From assembly GCA_018136815.1 (NCBI GenBank), contig CM030941.1, positions 2,710,984 to 2,774,983 of the forward strand: a DNA stretch of 64,000 nt, in the 5' to 3' direction. A model generated the notes under the pieces. It did not search any database and was not told the DNA's origin. It saw only the letters and a list, made by a program, of their open reading frames with translations. The translations under genes and the position numbers were made by a program. Origin of the DNA: Isochrysis galbana (lineage: Eukaryota > Haptophyta > Isochrysidales > Isochrysidaceae). This document shows, in pieces, positions 39,358-50,077 of this stretch. Every line of letters starts with the position of its first letter. Position 1 is the stretch's first letter.

Positions 39358-42300
39358 CTGCTAGAAGTTCGATTTCAGTAACTGTCCAATGGCGCTCAGC
39401 CGGACTCAAACTACGACCGTAGTATGCAACAACGCGCTCTCTCCCTTCGTCGTCTTTCTGAGCAAGGACGCCGGCGATGCCGAGCTTGCTAGCACCGTCG
39501 GTCTTAACGAGGAAAGGACGGTCGTCTCGAGGAGGTGCGAGTACGGGTTCTTCACAGATAGCTTGCTTGAGATCTTCGATAGCCTGGCGACAGGCTTCTG
39601 TTTGCGACTCGACCGGGACATCGCACCCTTTCCGCGTGAGAGCGGTTAACGGCGCTGCACGGATCGCAAAACGGCGTATAAAACGGCGGTAGTACGAGCA
39701 CAGTCCAAGGAAAGAACGGACGGCTTCGATAGAGTTGATTTGGGTAGGGTCGATTTTCGAGACGGCTTCCACTTTCTTGGGATCCATCCGAAGACCTTCA
39801 CGCGAAACAACGTGGCCGAGATATTCAGCCGAGGTGGCAAAGAAAACGCATTTCGACATCTTGCAAGTGAGGCCCGCCCAGATGAGACGTTCCAAGACAA
39901 GATCAAGACGGTGTAACATTTGTTGGAATGACGACTCTTCCCTGGCCTGCAGCGAGTCACCTACGCCTGTCGACCAGGCGCCGACATCATCCAAGTATGG
40001 CATACAAATCTCCCATGCCAGCCCACCGAGAACGGCGTCCATGAGGCGGCACATATACGAGGGACCGGATTGAACACCAAAAGGCAAGTAATTGAACTCG
40101 TACTTGCCGCGATGAGTAGTGAACGCGGTGATATGTTTATCGGACTCTTTGATCGGTATACCCCAGAAACCAGATGCCAGGTCCAGGGTGCAAAGGAATA
40201 GAGAATCAAGGTTGCCTTGGCCGGACGACAATCGGTCGATGGCTTCTACCGTGAGAGGAAGAGGGCTGTCCTCTAGACGAAGCTTGGAGTTGACGTCGCG
40301 ATAATCTACGCAGAAACGTACGGAGCCATCCTTCTTAGTGACTAGCACGACTCGAGAGGCCCACGACGAATTTGATTTCCTAATGATGCCCGCGGACTCC
40401 ATCTTGCAAACTTCGTCCTCTATGATCTTCTCACCCTCTCGTCCAACTCTAGACGGTGCGTGGCGGTGAGCTTCGGCTCCGGGGTTGAGCGGTAGCTCTA
40501 CCTCCATCACGTGAGTGTGATTCGGGTTGGTCGGGTCAATTGCGAAAGCAGCGATACGTCGGGCCAGTAGACGACGAACTTGTTCACGTTGGGGCATCGA
40601 GAGACGGCCTTCGGGGTCGATCTTGGCTGCCTCGAGGAGCTTACGCTGGTCCTCGTCGAGCGACTCAATCACATCCGGCGAGTTAACGGCCCCGACGCGG
40701 CGATATGTTCCAGCGTGAATTTTGAATCGAACCTGTAGCGAAGCTACAGGATGGAACGACGGAAGGTGTAGAGGTTTGGGGTCAGTGTTGACCACCGTAA
40801 CCGCGATGGTGTGGTCGGCGTTCGACCTCTCTACTTGGGGAATGACGAGAGGAGAGCTATCGATCGTTTCACGCGTAGGGAGTCGGTCCACGAGCATGGC
40901 GCAGTCTTCGTGTTCTCGAAGAGCTAGCGGAATTCGGACGTGAAACGTTGCCCGATGATAGGCCGGGATCGTGATAGGTTCGTGGGTGTATAGGAGGTAC
41001 TCGGAGCCACATGATGCCGGCGCTTTGGCGGCAAACTCATCGGCCGTGCTGAAGAGAGGCTCGGTGACTAGCTGGTTGTCGTTTTTGGTGGCCTGCGGCC
41101 CTCGGAAGAAGTCAGTCGTGATTGGGTTCGCGGAGGTCGGACAGACCTGTGCACAAGTCATGCTGACAGGGACCACCGCTATCGGTGACGTCGAGACGCG
41201 AAAGATCGGCGGAGCGTCGGGGCTTGGACTGCCATTAACCTCAAGAGGAGCCACCGTGGATGGAGCACCGAGGGTGATAGAGCCGTCCGCGCTGTCGGAG
41301 GCGAGCTGAATCGAAGCGGCGTGCGTGGCTAAGAAGTCGTTCCCGAGCAGCAGCATCGGGTTGCCTTCAATCACCATGAACGTATGACGAAAGAGAAATC
41401 CACCGACGGAGAAGACGATTCGAGCCTTGCCTCGCGTGATAAGAGGCAGGCCGTCCGGACCGTGAAGCGGTGTCACTACGGCTTGTGGCAGCCGCTCGAC
41501 GCATGCGTCTTTGGGTAGGCTGGACAAGAGGGAAGTGGTCACGACCGACGGGCCAGCTCCGGTGTCAGCGAGTGTGCTGTTGACCGTGAGAGCGGAGTCG
41601 GCTAAGATAACTCCTTCTTTGCCGGTAGCCTCGCCGGAGCGGCAGACCACTAGGTCTCGAACATATAGGCAATGACTTGGGTAGGCAGATGGTAGGGTAT
41701 CCACGACGCTATCCGGTCGGTGCGCGGTCACGTGTGCGATGGTGTCGGACGGGGACGGGGTTGGTCGACAGCGTGGTTGCTCGGGTGAATTCGTCGTCGT
41801 GGTGATCGTCGTCTCTTCGGGTAATCCGACTGCCGCTATCGTGGCAGAGGGTCTAGAGGCGTCGTCCTCGTTGGTAGCGGTGCAGGGTGATAGCTTGGGA
41901 CTAGTGTATCCCAGGCCTCTCTTGTCGGTGGGGTGCCTCGGGTGGTCGGACATCTTTTCCCAGTCTTTCTCGAGACGAGCTTGGGCTTCTGTCTTGGGTC
42001 TTCGAACTAATGAGGCTAGCTCTTCGGCGCGGATGCCTTTGGCTTCCACGAACTCGATCGGCGCTCGGACGGCAGCGGCGAGGTCGGATTCCTCGTCGGC
42101 GCCTCGTCCGGCTAGAGCTTGCGCTCTTATTTCGTCAGCGGTTTCGAGCGTGACGTTGGACCATTTCTGGTCCCCGTTCACTCCGAATGCTTGCCATTGT
42201 TGGCGCCGCTTCCGGAGAGTCGTCGGCGTCGTCGGACGCGGCGAGCTCGCGCGTGCCGGAGGCGGGGCGGTCCATGGAGAGAATGGGTCGTGGAGAGTAG

Positions 42301-44911
42301 ACTCGGAGGCGTAGAGTGGCGTGTCGTTGTCGTGGTTATCGTGGGTTTCTTTTTGGTCTTCGTGGTTGTCTGACTCGGGAGTAGCTGGACGGGAAACAAC
42401 GGGGTCGGAAGAAACTTCACTAGATTCCCTCCCCCTCTCATAACGATGAAGAGCCGACCACGGCTCGTATGCGGTAGCCTCAGTCGAGCTAAGGGAAGGC
42501 CGGTCCGATAGGCTGCGCCGCGCGCAAGCGAGTAGCTCCAACGCGGACAGTTTCTTCGTCGATGGCTGGTCTCCCTGTTGGCTCAAATGTCGAAGAAGAA
42601 CAGGCATCCAATGGGTCGCCATCGCTCCAGCTACACCGACGTAGGTGCGGCTGCGAAGAGCGCCACGGTGCGGTGAAGGAGAGAGGTTAGCCATGGCCGA
42701 CTCACGGCCATCCACGACGCAGGTTGGCTGGAGAGGCGGCAGCCCTTTGGTGAGGTACAACCCGGTGGCTTTCTGGTGTCCAGTGCCGTGCTCCCAGGGT
42801 TGGACGAATTGGGTCGGGGTCAACCCCCCGACTAAACGGCGAGCTTCCGCATGCATCCGAGGGTTCTCAACCGCTACAAACGGAGCAGTGGCGGAGGCCA
42901 TTGACTTGAAGACGCGGGCGGCCGACTCAAGAGCGGCACGACGTCCGGGTTCTTGGGAAAGCCATTGGCTGCTGACGGCGGAGAGGTACGTGCAGGGCGG
43001 GTGGGCGATGACTAGGTCCCAACCTAGGTTTTGGACATGAAGCGCGTCGCCTTGGAAGTGGGGCACGTAGTCAATCTCGGAAGGATATAAATCGCACGTA
43101 GCTACATCAGCTCCGGCGAGTAGGAACATGGAGGAGACGACGCCGCTAGTCTCACCAACGACGAGAACTCGTGGGGCGTGACAGCCAGAAGTCAGCCCGT
43201 CTTGGACTTGTTGACTCGTCTTCGTGAGCTCAGCGCAAAGCTCATCGAAGTGCTTGGGTAGCGCGGCGGCAGGCGAGGCTAAGGTGCCACTGCGCGGCCG
43301 GCGGAGCTCTTGGGCTGCCTCCGTGAGGTGCCGAGGTAATACCACCGCAGAGCCGCTCGCTCGTGCACGAAGAGAGGCGAGAGCGTGGAGAGCGGGTGAC
43401 GGGGTATCATCGCGGGTGCCGACATCGGAGTTGTTTCGAGAGGAATCGAAGGACTGGATCGCGGACGCATTGATCGCTGCCACGCGCATGATGGCGGTGG
43501 CAGTGGTATCGAGAGGCAGGCAGTGCTTGGAGGCTGCGACCGGTGGCCGCGGCGACGTAGGACGAATGGAAGTAGACTCGGATATCGACGACGTGGAGAC
43601 AGGCTCGGAGGACGGGATTGACGAAGAAACTCGGAGAAGTGGGGTGTCGGATTGCGGCGACGGACGCCGCGGCCGCGAGACCACCGGTGAGAGACATGAA
43701 GGACATGGCTTAGAGACTCGGTTGGGCTGGCTCAATGGGCGTAGAAGCTCGGTTTGGGAGGCGGCCGTTCCTCGACGTGCAAGGGAGTTGTGGTCACTCT
43801 CCATGGTCACGTCGGGAGAGGAATCGGGCCAGGCATAGACTTCGTTGCAATCTGTCGTCGGCGGGGTCGGCGCCGGCGAAAGAAGGGACGTGGCTGTCGA
43901 AGAAGCCGGCTGCGGGGAAGGCTGAGGCCAGGGTGGTGGCTCTGCGGCAGCGGCTGGTGTGGGTGGTGGCCGAAGAGGTTCTGCAATGCGAAGCATTCTT
44001 CGGAGGACTTGGCTCGGGCTAGCGGGTGCATGGACCGCTAAAATTACGGCGGATTCAGACTCGAATTCGGAAGACTCGGCGACTTGAGAGAGGCTAGGAG
44101 ACGGCTGTGCCAGCTCCTCCATGGCTCTTGACTGATGGGATGGCGTGGGAACGCCGGTGGTCGACCGCGGACTCCGCGGTGACGTTGATTTGTGCTCGGA
44201 CTCGGACTCGTCGTTCCTAGCGTGCTGGACGCCAAAAACAGGGCTAATTTTCGAAATGGGAACGGACGGGGCCGGCCCAAAGGTGAAGCCCCCTGGCGTC
44301 GCAACCGTCGATGAGGACGAAGCGGACGCTTGTGATGACAATAGGGGCACGGTGGCCAGCACCGGTTGGCTCGGTGCGGCCGTAATCTCGGACTCGGTGA
44401 CGGGCTTGATTACGCGGGCTCGGGATGCACTGTCTTGTGCAATTGGACTCGGACTCGGAACGGAAACGGAAGGGATCGGCTCGGCGGCGTGCAGCTTGCT
44501 GGAGTGGCAGGCCGGCTGCGGCGAGACTCGAAACGGTGGCTTGGACAAGGACACAGTGGCTGTCGTCGAGGGCTTCGGCGTCAGCTTGTGTTTGGACTCG
44601 ATACGCGGTGGCTCGTGAAACGGGGCTCGGGTATGGTTGGAATTCTGGACGTGACCGGAGTTTCCAAATGACTCAGACTCGGGGCGCGGAGGACCGAAGG
44701 TGAACACTCCCGCGGAAGGAGTGGTCGTCAGAGGCTCAGTGGGTGGCTGGAGCTCCGTTAATCCTGCGGTCGACCGCGTGGTAGGACTCGGTGACGTTGT
44801 AAACTCGGACTCGGACTCGGACTCGGATGGCTCAGAACGGGGTTTGCTCAAAACAGGCTTGGACTCGGACTCGAAAGAAAGTGGGGAGGAACCGGAGAAC
44901 TGCGCCTCCAT
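39358..44911 (-). CDS. pol 5' part with methyltransferase-like domain, protease, RT, RNase H
   Basis: About 1850 residues. Residues 1-570 are a low-complexity Ser/Pro/Glu/Thr region. Residues about 575-773 form a methyltransferase-like domain: VLVVGETSGVVSSMFLLAGA, then ATCDLYPSE, then WDLVIAHPPCTYLSAVSSQW, VAVENPRM and TGLYLTKGLPPLQPT. Near 1105-1200 lies a retropepsin (ADTGAGPSVV, then LLLGNDFL). The reverse transcriptase (FCVDYRDVNSKL; YLDD active-site box) covers about 1480-1780, followed by the start of RNase H (KTDGASKLGIAGVLAQKDDE). In the known family the polyprotein is cut by its protease. The methyltransferase-like part is foreign to normal Ty3/gypsy pol. The frame is long and open, supporting recent activity. 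Confidence 0.9.
42590..43185 (-). other. Methyltransferase-like domain captured by the LTR element
   Basis: The domain opens with a glycine-poor SAM-site-like strand (RVLVVGETSGVVSSMFL), an acidic turn after ATCDLYPSE, HFQGDALHV, then DLVIAHPPCTYLS, VAVENPRMH, FVQPWEHGTGHQKATGLYL and LPPLQPT. This order matches, as I recall it, a phage and bacterial protein family annotated as DNA methylase-like ('WDL.IAHPPCTYLS', 'AVENP.PH', 'QP..FG....K.T.LWL'). PPC is the catalytic motif of cytosine-C5 methyltransferases. Activity is not shown; the target-recognition part is not evident. Confidence 0.7.
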
Positions 44912-45481
44912 CGTCGTAGCGATGGAGACTGGTGATACCGGTGATGACTGGACTGGGCTCAGACTCGTAGATGGGCTCGCGGTGGCGTAGGACGAAGAGG
45001 GTAATTCTGAACGTGACTTGGACTCGTACTCGTACTCGGGAGACGTTTTGTGGCTCGGACATGCGAAATTTGATTTGAGAGATTGAAGGTTGGATTGGGC
45101 CTGCGGCGGCTGGATTTTCGCAGACCGTGAGGTCTTGGACTGTTGATGCTTGGGGAGTGGCGTGGGATAGCGGTTGAGCGGCTTGAGTTGATAGAGAGGC
45201 GGTGACGGTTGACTTGGTTTTGAGGACTCGTGCGTGATATCGAGAATCAGGATGGAATTATCGGCATTGGGAGAAATAGGGGCAATCGGCGAGGAGGCAG
45301 GAGAAAGAGGGGGATGGAGGTGGCAGGGCTTGTCTGGAACTTGGGGAATCTTGGGGTACCGGTTGGGGGCCGTAGAAGTACTCGGCCGTAGTGTAATACG
45401 ATCTTTTGGTGGGTGGCGTTCAGGCCCACTACCCTGGACTGGTAGCGGGGTAACAGCGCGGACGTGGGCCCCGCCGGCGAC

Positions 45482-48100
45482 CTACTGGGCCGGACGGAGA
45501 ACAACCATCGTGCGGAGGCGGCAGTGGACTTCTGGGTCGTTACCACACTCGCCACTGCCGCCTTCGCAGAGAAAACGAATGTACGGTTGGCAAACGACGG
45601 GGTTATGAGCTCCGTCGCCCGTGCCATACTTCCACAGGTCTGCCTCGGGCGTACCAGATGGAGCCCGGGGACGAAAGGCGCAGTACGCGCAGCCGTTGGC
45701 GTCGGTCCACTCCTTGACGTCGCGGTCTAAGTCGTCGAGACGCGGCGCGGTCATGGTGGCATCGGAGGGGCGGCAGCGCGTGAGCGCAGCGCGAAGGGCC
45801 GGGTGACCCGCGTAACGAGAAATTTGCCAGAAGCGGGCTCGCGCTCGAGACCAGCTACCTGGATTCCATTCCGAGAGGCCCGAATCGGCCGGAAGCCCAA
45901 GGCCGTTCGGAGGGGGCTCACATTGGCGACGAGAAGACGTGCTTTTGCCGAGGGGACGGTCAAGAAGTGCGTCCGGTAGCGGAGACGATGCGGAGTAATT
46001 CGTAGGTGGAGGAGGAGCCCGACGATTGTCAGCGCCAGTCGTCTTGCGGTTCGAGTTGTTGTTTTGCGATTTTAATGCCTCGGCCACCGCCGCTTGGACG
46101 GCGGCGACCATCGAAGCCGTAGTGTCCACGGGATTAGAGGCAGCCTTAGCAACCTTGGCGGTCTTGGTGGGCTTGGAAGTAGTCGCCGGCGGCGTCACGG
46201 CGGCGACCGTGGTGACCGACGCTTGTTGTTGGCCAGCGCGGGCTTGTTCGTACGGGCTCAGGTAGCGCTGGCAGAGGTTGACGCACGAAAGGGCCGAACG
46301 AGGGAGCTCGTGGTTCTCGACGCGGAAGCGAGTCTTTGCAAGACACTCGCCGAACTTGGTCGCGTTATCCACGCCGCGAGCCGCGTCGACCTTGTCGTTC
46401 CGGATGATGGACTCGAATCGTTGATTGATATCGTGCGACATGTTTGGGTGGTCCCAGACCGTCGTGGCATCCACCTTCGCGTCACCCATCTTGCGGACGT
46501 ACGCGCGCACCAAATTCTTGGATAACTCTAAGAGATCGGAGCCGGCTTCACGGGCTACGAGCCTGTCCCACTCCATGGAGGCGGAGTCTTTGGCGAAGCC
46601 GGGCACGTTGGCCGCGAAGGTGGCGTCGCACTTGCGGAGAAGCACGTCGCAGGCCAGTGCGGGGTTGAGAGAGAGGACCGGGTCTTCGGCGAGATCGAGG
46701 AGGAAGGCGTAGATCCTTTGGTTGCCGGTGGTGCACAAGTTGGCGGCCGCTAGCAAGGATGTAAAGATTTCACGGTGGTCGCAGCCGAGCGAGAGGGCGC
46801 GCTCGAGCGGCTTGATGAAGGACAGACGAAAATCATTCCAGGAGGTGGCCGCTGTCTGGACGTTGTCCGAGGCCAGGCCCTTCGGGAACTTGATCTCGGA
46901 AAGCTCTTTGCCCATTCGGACTTGGTGATGGAGGGTGCGGTCGAGGAAGAAGCGGCTCCGAGCCCACTTGGTCACGTGCTCCTTCTCGAAAAACACGCGG
47001 TAGTGCCAAACATTGCCGGCTCGAGAGAGGCCGCCGTTGAGAATGGCGTGGATGAGCTCGAAATCGTCGGACTTCCTGTAGAGAGAGGCTACCTCGTAGG
47101 CGGCATCCTCAAACAGTTGGCCCCACGAGGCTAGGATGACCTCTCGCTCAGAAGCATCACCGGCGAGGCTTGGATCGACGGGATGGCGCCGAGCCGCCGG
47201 ATTTGGAAGCGAGCGGAGGCCCGCGACGGTGGGTGGAGGTTGGGGATCAGAAACAGGCTTGGCTGACGGGACAGGAACAGGCGTATTGGGTCCGGGATCG
47301 GAAATCGAATTCGGCGGAACGGAGAACGGCGCGGCGGGCAAAGGTTGAGAAGGGAACTTAACCGAGGCCGGAGGGGCACCAATGGAGTTGTCTCCTTCTT
47401 CCACAAGCGGTGGCGAGGTTTCGACTCGAGACGAAGTCGTAGTGCCCGCTTGGCCCTGCTGTAGAATGTTGAGTATCGTGTTGAAGGTAGACCCCACCTC
47501 CCGTTGAAATTCTTCGTGGCGTTGGGCGGCTTGGAGGGTAGAGGACTCGAGGCGGTCGACAGCGCCGCGGAGAGCCTCAATCTGGACTTGTTGGTCCATG
47601 ATTTGGGCGGCGCCGACGGTGGCGGTCGGAGGTGGAACGAAGTTACGTTTGGGGTACGAGTACGTCGACGACGGGGGTGGAACAAACTCTTCATATGGTG
47701 GGGGCTCGAAAGGAGGGAGGGACCGGACGGAACCCACATCATCTTCAGCACCAACCACAGAGGGATTGAGAGAGGAAGGAATACTTGGCAAAGGATCAGC
47801 AAAAGAAAGGAGAGGAAAGGCCGCCGGTGGAGCAACGGACGAGGCGAGAGGACCCATTCCAGCTCCAGTTGACGGGGTGTGAGTAGAGGCCTGCGGAGGC
47901 GGCGGAACTTCGACCGTCGGCGCGGAGAGGCGAGAGGAGGGGAGAACTGGCTCGGAAAGACTCTCTTTTGAAGAAGGGAGGGGACCCACGAGGCTCTCTT
48001 CCCCGGGGGACTTCGACCCGTACGATTCGAGAACCGAAGAAGAAGAGACGGGCTCATGACGCAGGGACAATGAAGATTTCTCAAGGAGAGAACTCGACAT
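45482..48100 (-). CDS. gag-like protein of 16-kb element
   Basis: Starts MSSSLLEKSSLSLRHEPVSS just inside the 5' LTR; the frame is also open through the LTR, but this is the first ATG in the internal part. The first 350 residues are Pro/Ser-rich with a short coiled stretch (QVQIEALRGAVDRLESS). A globular helical part follows (REVILASWGQLFEDAAYEVA; DLLELSKNLVRAYVRKMGD), which should be the capsid. Then come an Ala/Thr/Lys-rich linker and a C-terminal Cys-containing part (CAYCAFRPR ... CEGGSGECGNDPEVHC) that could bind zinc in place of a standard CCHC knuckle. Function inferred from order. Confidence 0.7.
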   Translation of the reverse strand: MSSSLLEKSSLSLRHEPVSSSSVLESYGSKSPGEESLVGPLPSSKESLSEPVLPSSRLSAPTVEVPPPPQASTHTPSTGAGMGPLASSVAPPAAFPLLSFADPLPSIPSSLNPSVVGAEDDVGSVRSLPPFEPPPYEEFVPPPSSTYSYPKRNFVPPPTATVGAAQIMDQQVQIEALRGAVDRLESSTLQAAQRHEEFQREVGSTFNTILNILQQGQAGTTTSSRVETSPPLVEEGDNSIGAPPASVKFPSQPLPAAPFSVPPNSISDPGPNTPVPVPSAKPVSDPQPPPTVAGLRSLPNPAARRHPVDPSLAGDASEREVILASWGQLFEDAAYEVASLYRKSDDFELIHAILNGGLSRAGNVWHYRVFFEKEHVTKWARSRFFLDRTLHHQVRMGKELSEIKFPKGLASDNVQTAATSWNDFRLSFIKPLERALSLGCDHREIFTSLLAAANLCTTGNQRIYAFLLDLAEDPVLSLNPALACDVLLRKCDATFAANVPGFAKDSASMEWDRLVAREAGSDLLELSKNLVRAYVRKMGDAKVDATTVWDHPNMSHDINQRFESIIRNDKVDAARGVDNATKFGECLAKTRFRVENHELPRSALSCVNLCQRYLSPYEQARAGQQQASVTTVAAVTPPATTSKPTKTAKVAKAASNPVDTTASMVAAVQAAVAEALKSQNNNSNRKTTGADNRRAPPPPTNYSASSPLPDALLDRPLGKSTSSRRQCEPPPNGLGLPADSGLSEWNPGSWSRARARFWQISRYAGHPALRAALTRCRPSDATMTAPRLDDLDRDVKEWTDANGCAYCAFRPRAPSGTPEADLWKYGTGDGAHNPVVCQPYIRFLCEGGSGECGNDPEVHCRLRTMVVLRPAQ

Positions 48101-48139
48101 GGCGACCGGAGCCGAAGGCGCGAGCGAAGATTTTGTGCT

Positions 48140-49529
48140 TGTCAGAGCAAGGCTGATCTCACTCTTGGAGATTGCCTGCGAGGGCGCGCCGGCAGCTAGC
48201 GCGGAACGCGGTTCTTGTGGGGAGCTCATGGAGCTTTCCTCGGGGTTGACTACGGGCATGGTGATCGACGCACGACGCACGACGCACGCACGGAGCACGG
48301 TGGGCGCGGAAGTGCGGAAGGAGGCTTGTGGGAGGTGGTGGCAGGCGACTGGGGGTGGCTCAGGCGCGTGCTTGACTTGTATTGACTCGTTGACTCGGGG
48401 TATAGACTCGGGAACTCGGGGGGACTCGTTTGGGAACACGGTGGGACTCGACGAAGTTGCTACAAAAATCACTCACAAGAAACCAAAAACCAAAGTCCTT
48501 GGGCTCAGAAGCTAACGTAAACACTCCGGAATCATACGATAAACAAACCCCTCCCCGCGCGGCGAAGGCTGAAGTCGCGATCGCTCGTCATGCGCGAAGA
48601 TATACGGAAAGAGAGCGCATAACTACGCCACCGAAGGGTTCGAACTATCGTTAAAGTGGAACTCGTCCGCTGAAGCCAACGCGGAGGGTCGAGGAGAGAT
48701 CCAAACTCGCGTGGGGGGAGAAGGCGATGTGCGGAGAGACCTTCTAGACAAGCGACGAGCAAGGGGCGACGAAACAAGACGCGAGGCGCGAGGCGCGTGC
48801 CATTCGTTCTTCCTTTCTTTCATCGAAACCGCGACGAAACTAACATTAAACGTCGGTGCCCCCTCCGCGAGGATCGCGAAGAAGAACGGACGAGATGGAG
48901 GCAATCATCGAAGGAACCGCGAGAGGAATCGAAGCGAGGGGGGGAACAACGACGGCCGGAGGAAACGAACCGCGCGCGGGGGAGAAGAGAACCTCGCGCG
49001 GGGGGGGATTAATATAACGGCCAGAGGCGACGGACGGCACGCCGAGGGAAAGAACCTGCCGCGGGGGGGGGCGAGGGACCGAGGGCACGGCGGGGCAGCG
49101 TGGGAGGGCGCGAGGCCGATCTCGGAGCGAGATCGCGTCCTTTCCCTCGCGGAGCGCGGAGAGACCCCCCACGAGATATCTTGGGACCGGAGAATGTTTT
49201 GGACGAATCTTCTTGCCGTCGGCCGAGGAGAGGCGGACGGAGAGAGAGAGAGAGAGAGAGTCTCGCAGAGCGACTGCAGAACGAGAAGTCGAAGTCATGC
49301 CGGTTTATTACCTTAAACGAGCCAACAATTATAGTAACAGCAAAAACAAAATTCGAATCGCAAATTTCGAGACCAAAACCTGCAAACTTGGACTTGAGAC
49401 CATGGGGAATCCGAATCTGTGTGTCTTGTGCGTCAGTGGCAACACGGGGAACTGTTCAATTGTAATTGTGAGCGCGTACCTTACACGAATATTCATGCCT
49501 ACAACCTTCAGATGGGCAGGAATACAACA
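48140..49529 (-). repeat. 5' LTR of 16-kb element
   Basis: 1390 bases matching 33510-34915. The internal sequence next to it starts AGCACAAAATC on the minus strand, which is not the TGG of a usual tRNA primer-binding site. Confidence 0.95.
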
Positions 49530-49593
49530 GACTTGCCCCATGAACAAGCAGCATTCATTCGCTTGTTTCTTGTTTCGACAGGAACGCGGCCTC

Positions 49594-49621
49594 CATGACC
49601 CTATCAGTTTTACTGATAGTT
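49594..49621 (-). repeat. 5'-end remnant of the ATGGAGCGC-type non-LTR element
   Basis: On the minus strand: AACTATCAGTAAAACTGATAG, one base longer in the loop than the 26673 copy (shown here by position: 49621-49601), then GGTCATGGAG. Only this end is present. Confidence 0.55.
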
Positions 49622-49874
49622 GTCGAAGGTAACCTTGTACCTTTCTCGGGAATGGCAACGATTGGCGATTGGGAGAAACAGGGTTTCGCCTTTGGCGATG
49701 GGGGAGCGTCAGAGTTTTATTGTTGTGTTAGTATAATCTTAGTGCTGCGGGACCGAAGCCCTTCGACGGCAACGGAGCCCCTAACCCGCGATGGGGGTGT
49801 GCGCGGTTGGCGCATGGCTCGTCCAGTGTATGTGGCTAGGAATACTAGCTAACAAGATGTCATATGGCGCTATA

Positions 49875-50005
49875 AGTTCTAACGATCGGGAACAAATTTC
49901 CCCCCGATAAAGTAGCTATCGGGGGCCCCCGATACTTTGCAAATCTGTGGCGCGCACAGTCGCGAGGTGCCCTGCTCAAAGCTATCCCCCGATAGCTATC
50001 GGGGG
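49875..50005. promoter_or_regulatory. Palindrome cluster upstream of methyltransferase gene
   Basis: TATCGGGGGCCCCCGATA (49917-49934) and CCCCCGATAGCTATCGGGGG (49986-50005) are perfect palindromes 50 bases apart, ending 73 bases before the ATG at 50078. Between them lies a 40-base copy of part of the gene's own 3' coding region (49940-49979). They could bind a dimeric factor, or be a leftover of a small repeat also seen at 12160-12232. Confidence 0.4.
49940..49979 (+). repeat. 40-bp copy of 51116-51155
   Basis: CAAATCTGTGGCGCGCACAG and the next 20 bases match 51116-51155 with one mismatch. Confidence 0.95.
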
Positions 50006-50077
50006 CGTTGGCTGCTGGGGGGTAGGTAACACACCACTGGCCCGCCCGCCGCGTCTTCCCTCTCCGCGTGCCGCTGC

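Larger units (their letters stand above)
33505..49534 (-). mobile_element. 16-kb Ty3/gypsy chromovirus-type LTR retrotransposon
   Basis: LTRs at 33510-34915 and 48140-49529 are nearly identical (a couple of substitutions and a few short indels by eye), start and end TG...CA when read on the minus strand, and are flanked by the 5-bp target duplication GACTT (33505-33509, 49530-49534). Order on the minus strand: gag-like frame, long pol with an N-terminal Ser/Pro/Glu region, a methyltransferase-like domain, aspartic protease, reverse transcriptase and RNase H, then integrase with a chromodomain. The length is several times the usual 5-7 kb, partly from the 2.1-kb nested element at 37239-39357, the 1.4-kb LTRs and the added domain. 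It looks whole apart from that one insertion and is very young. Confidence 0.93.
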
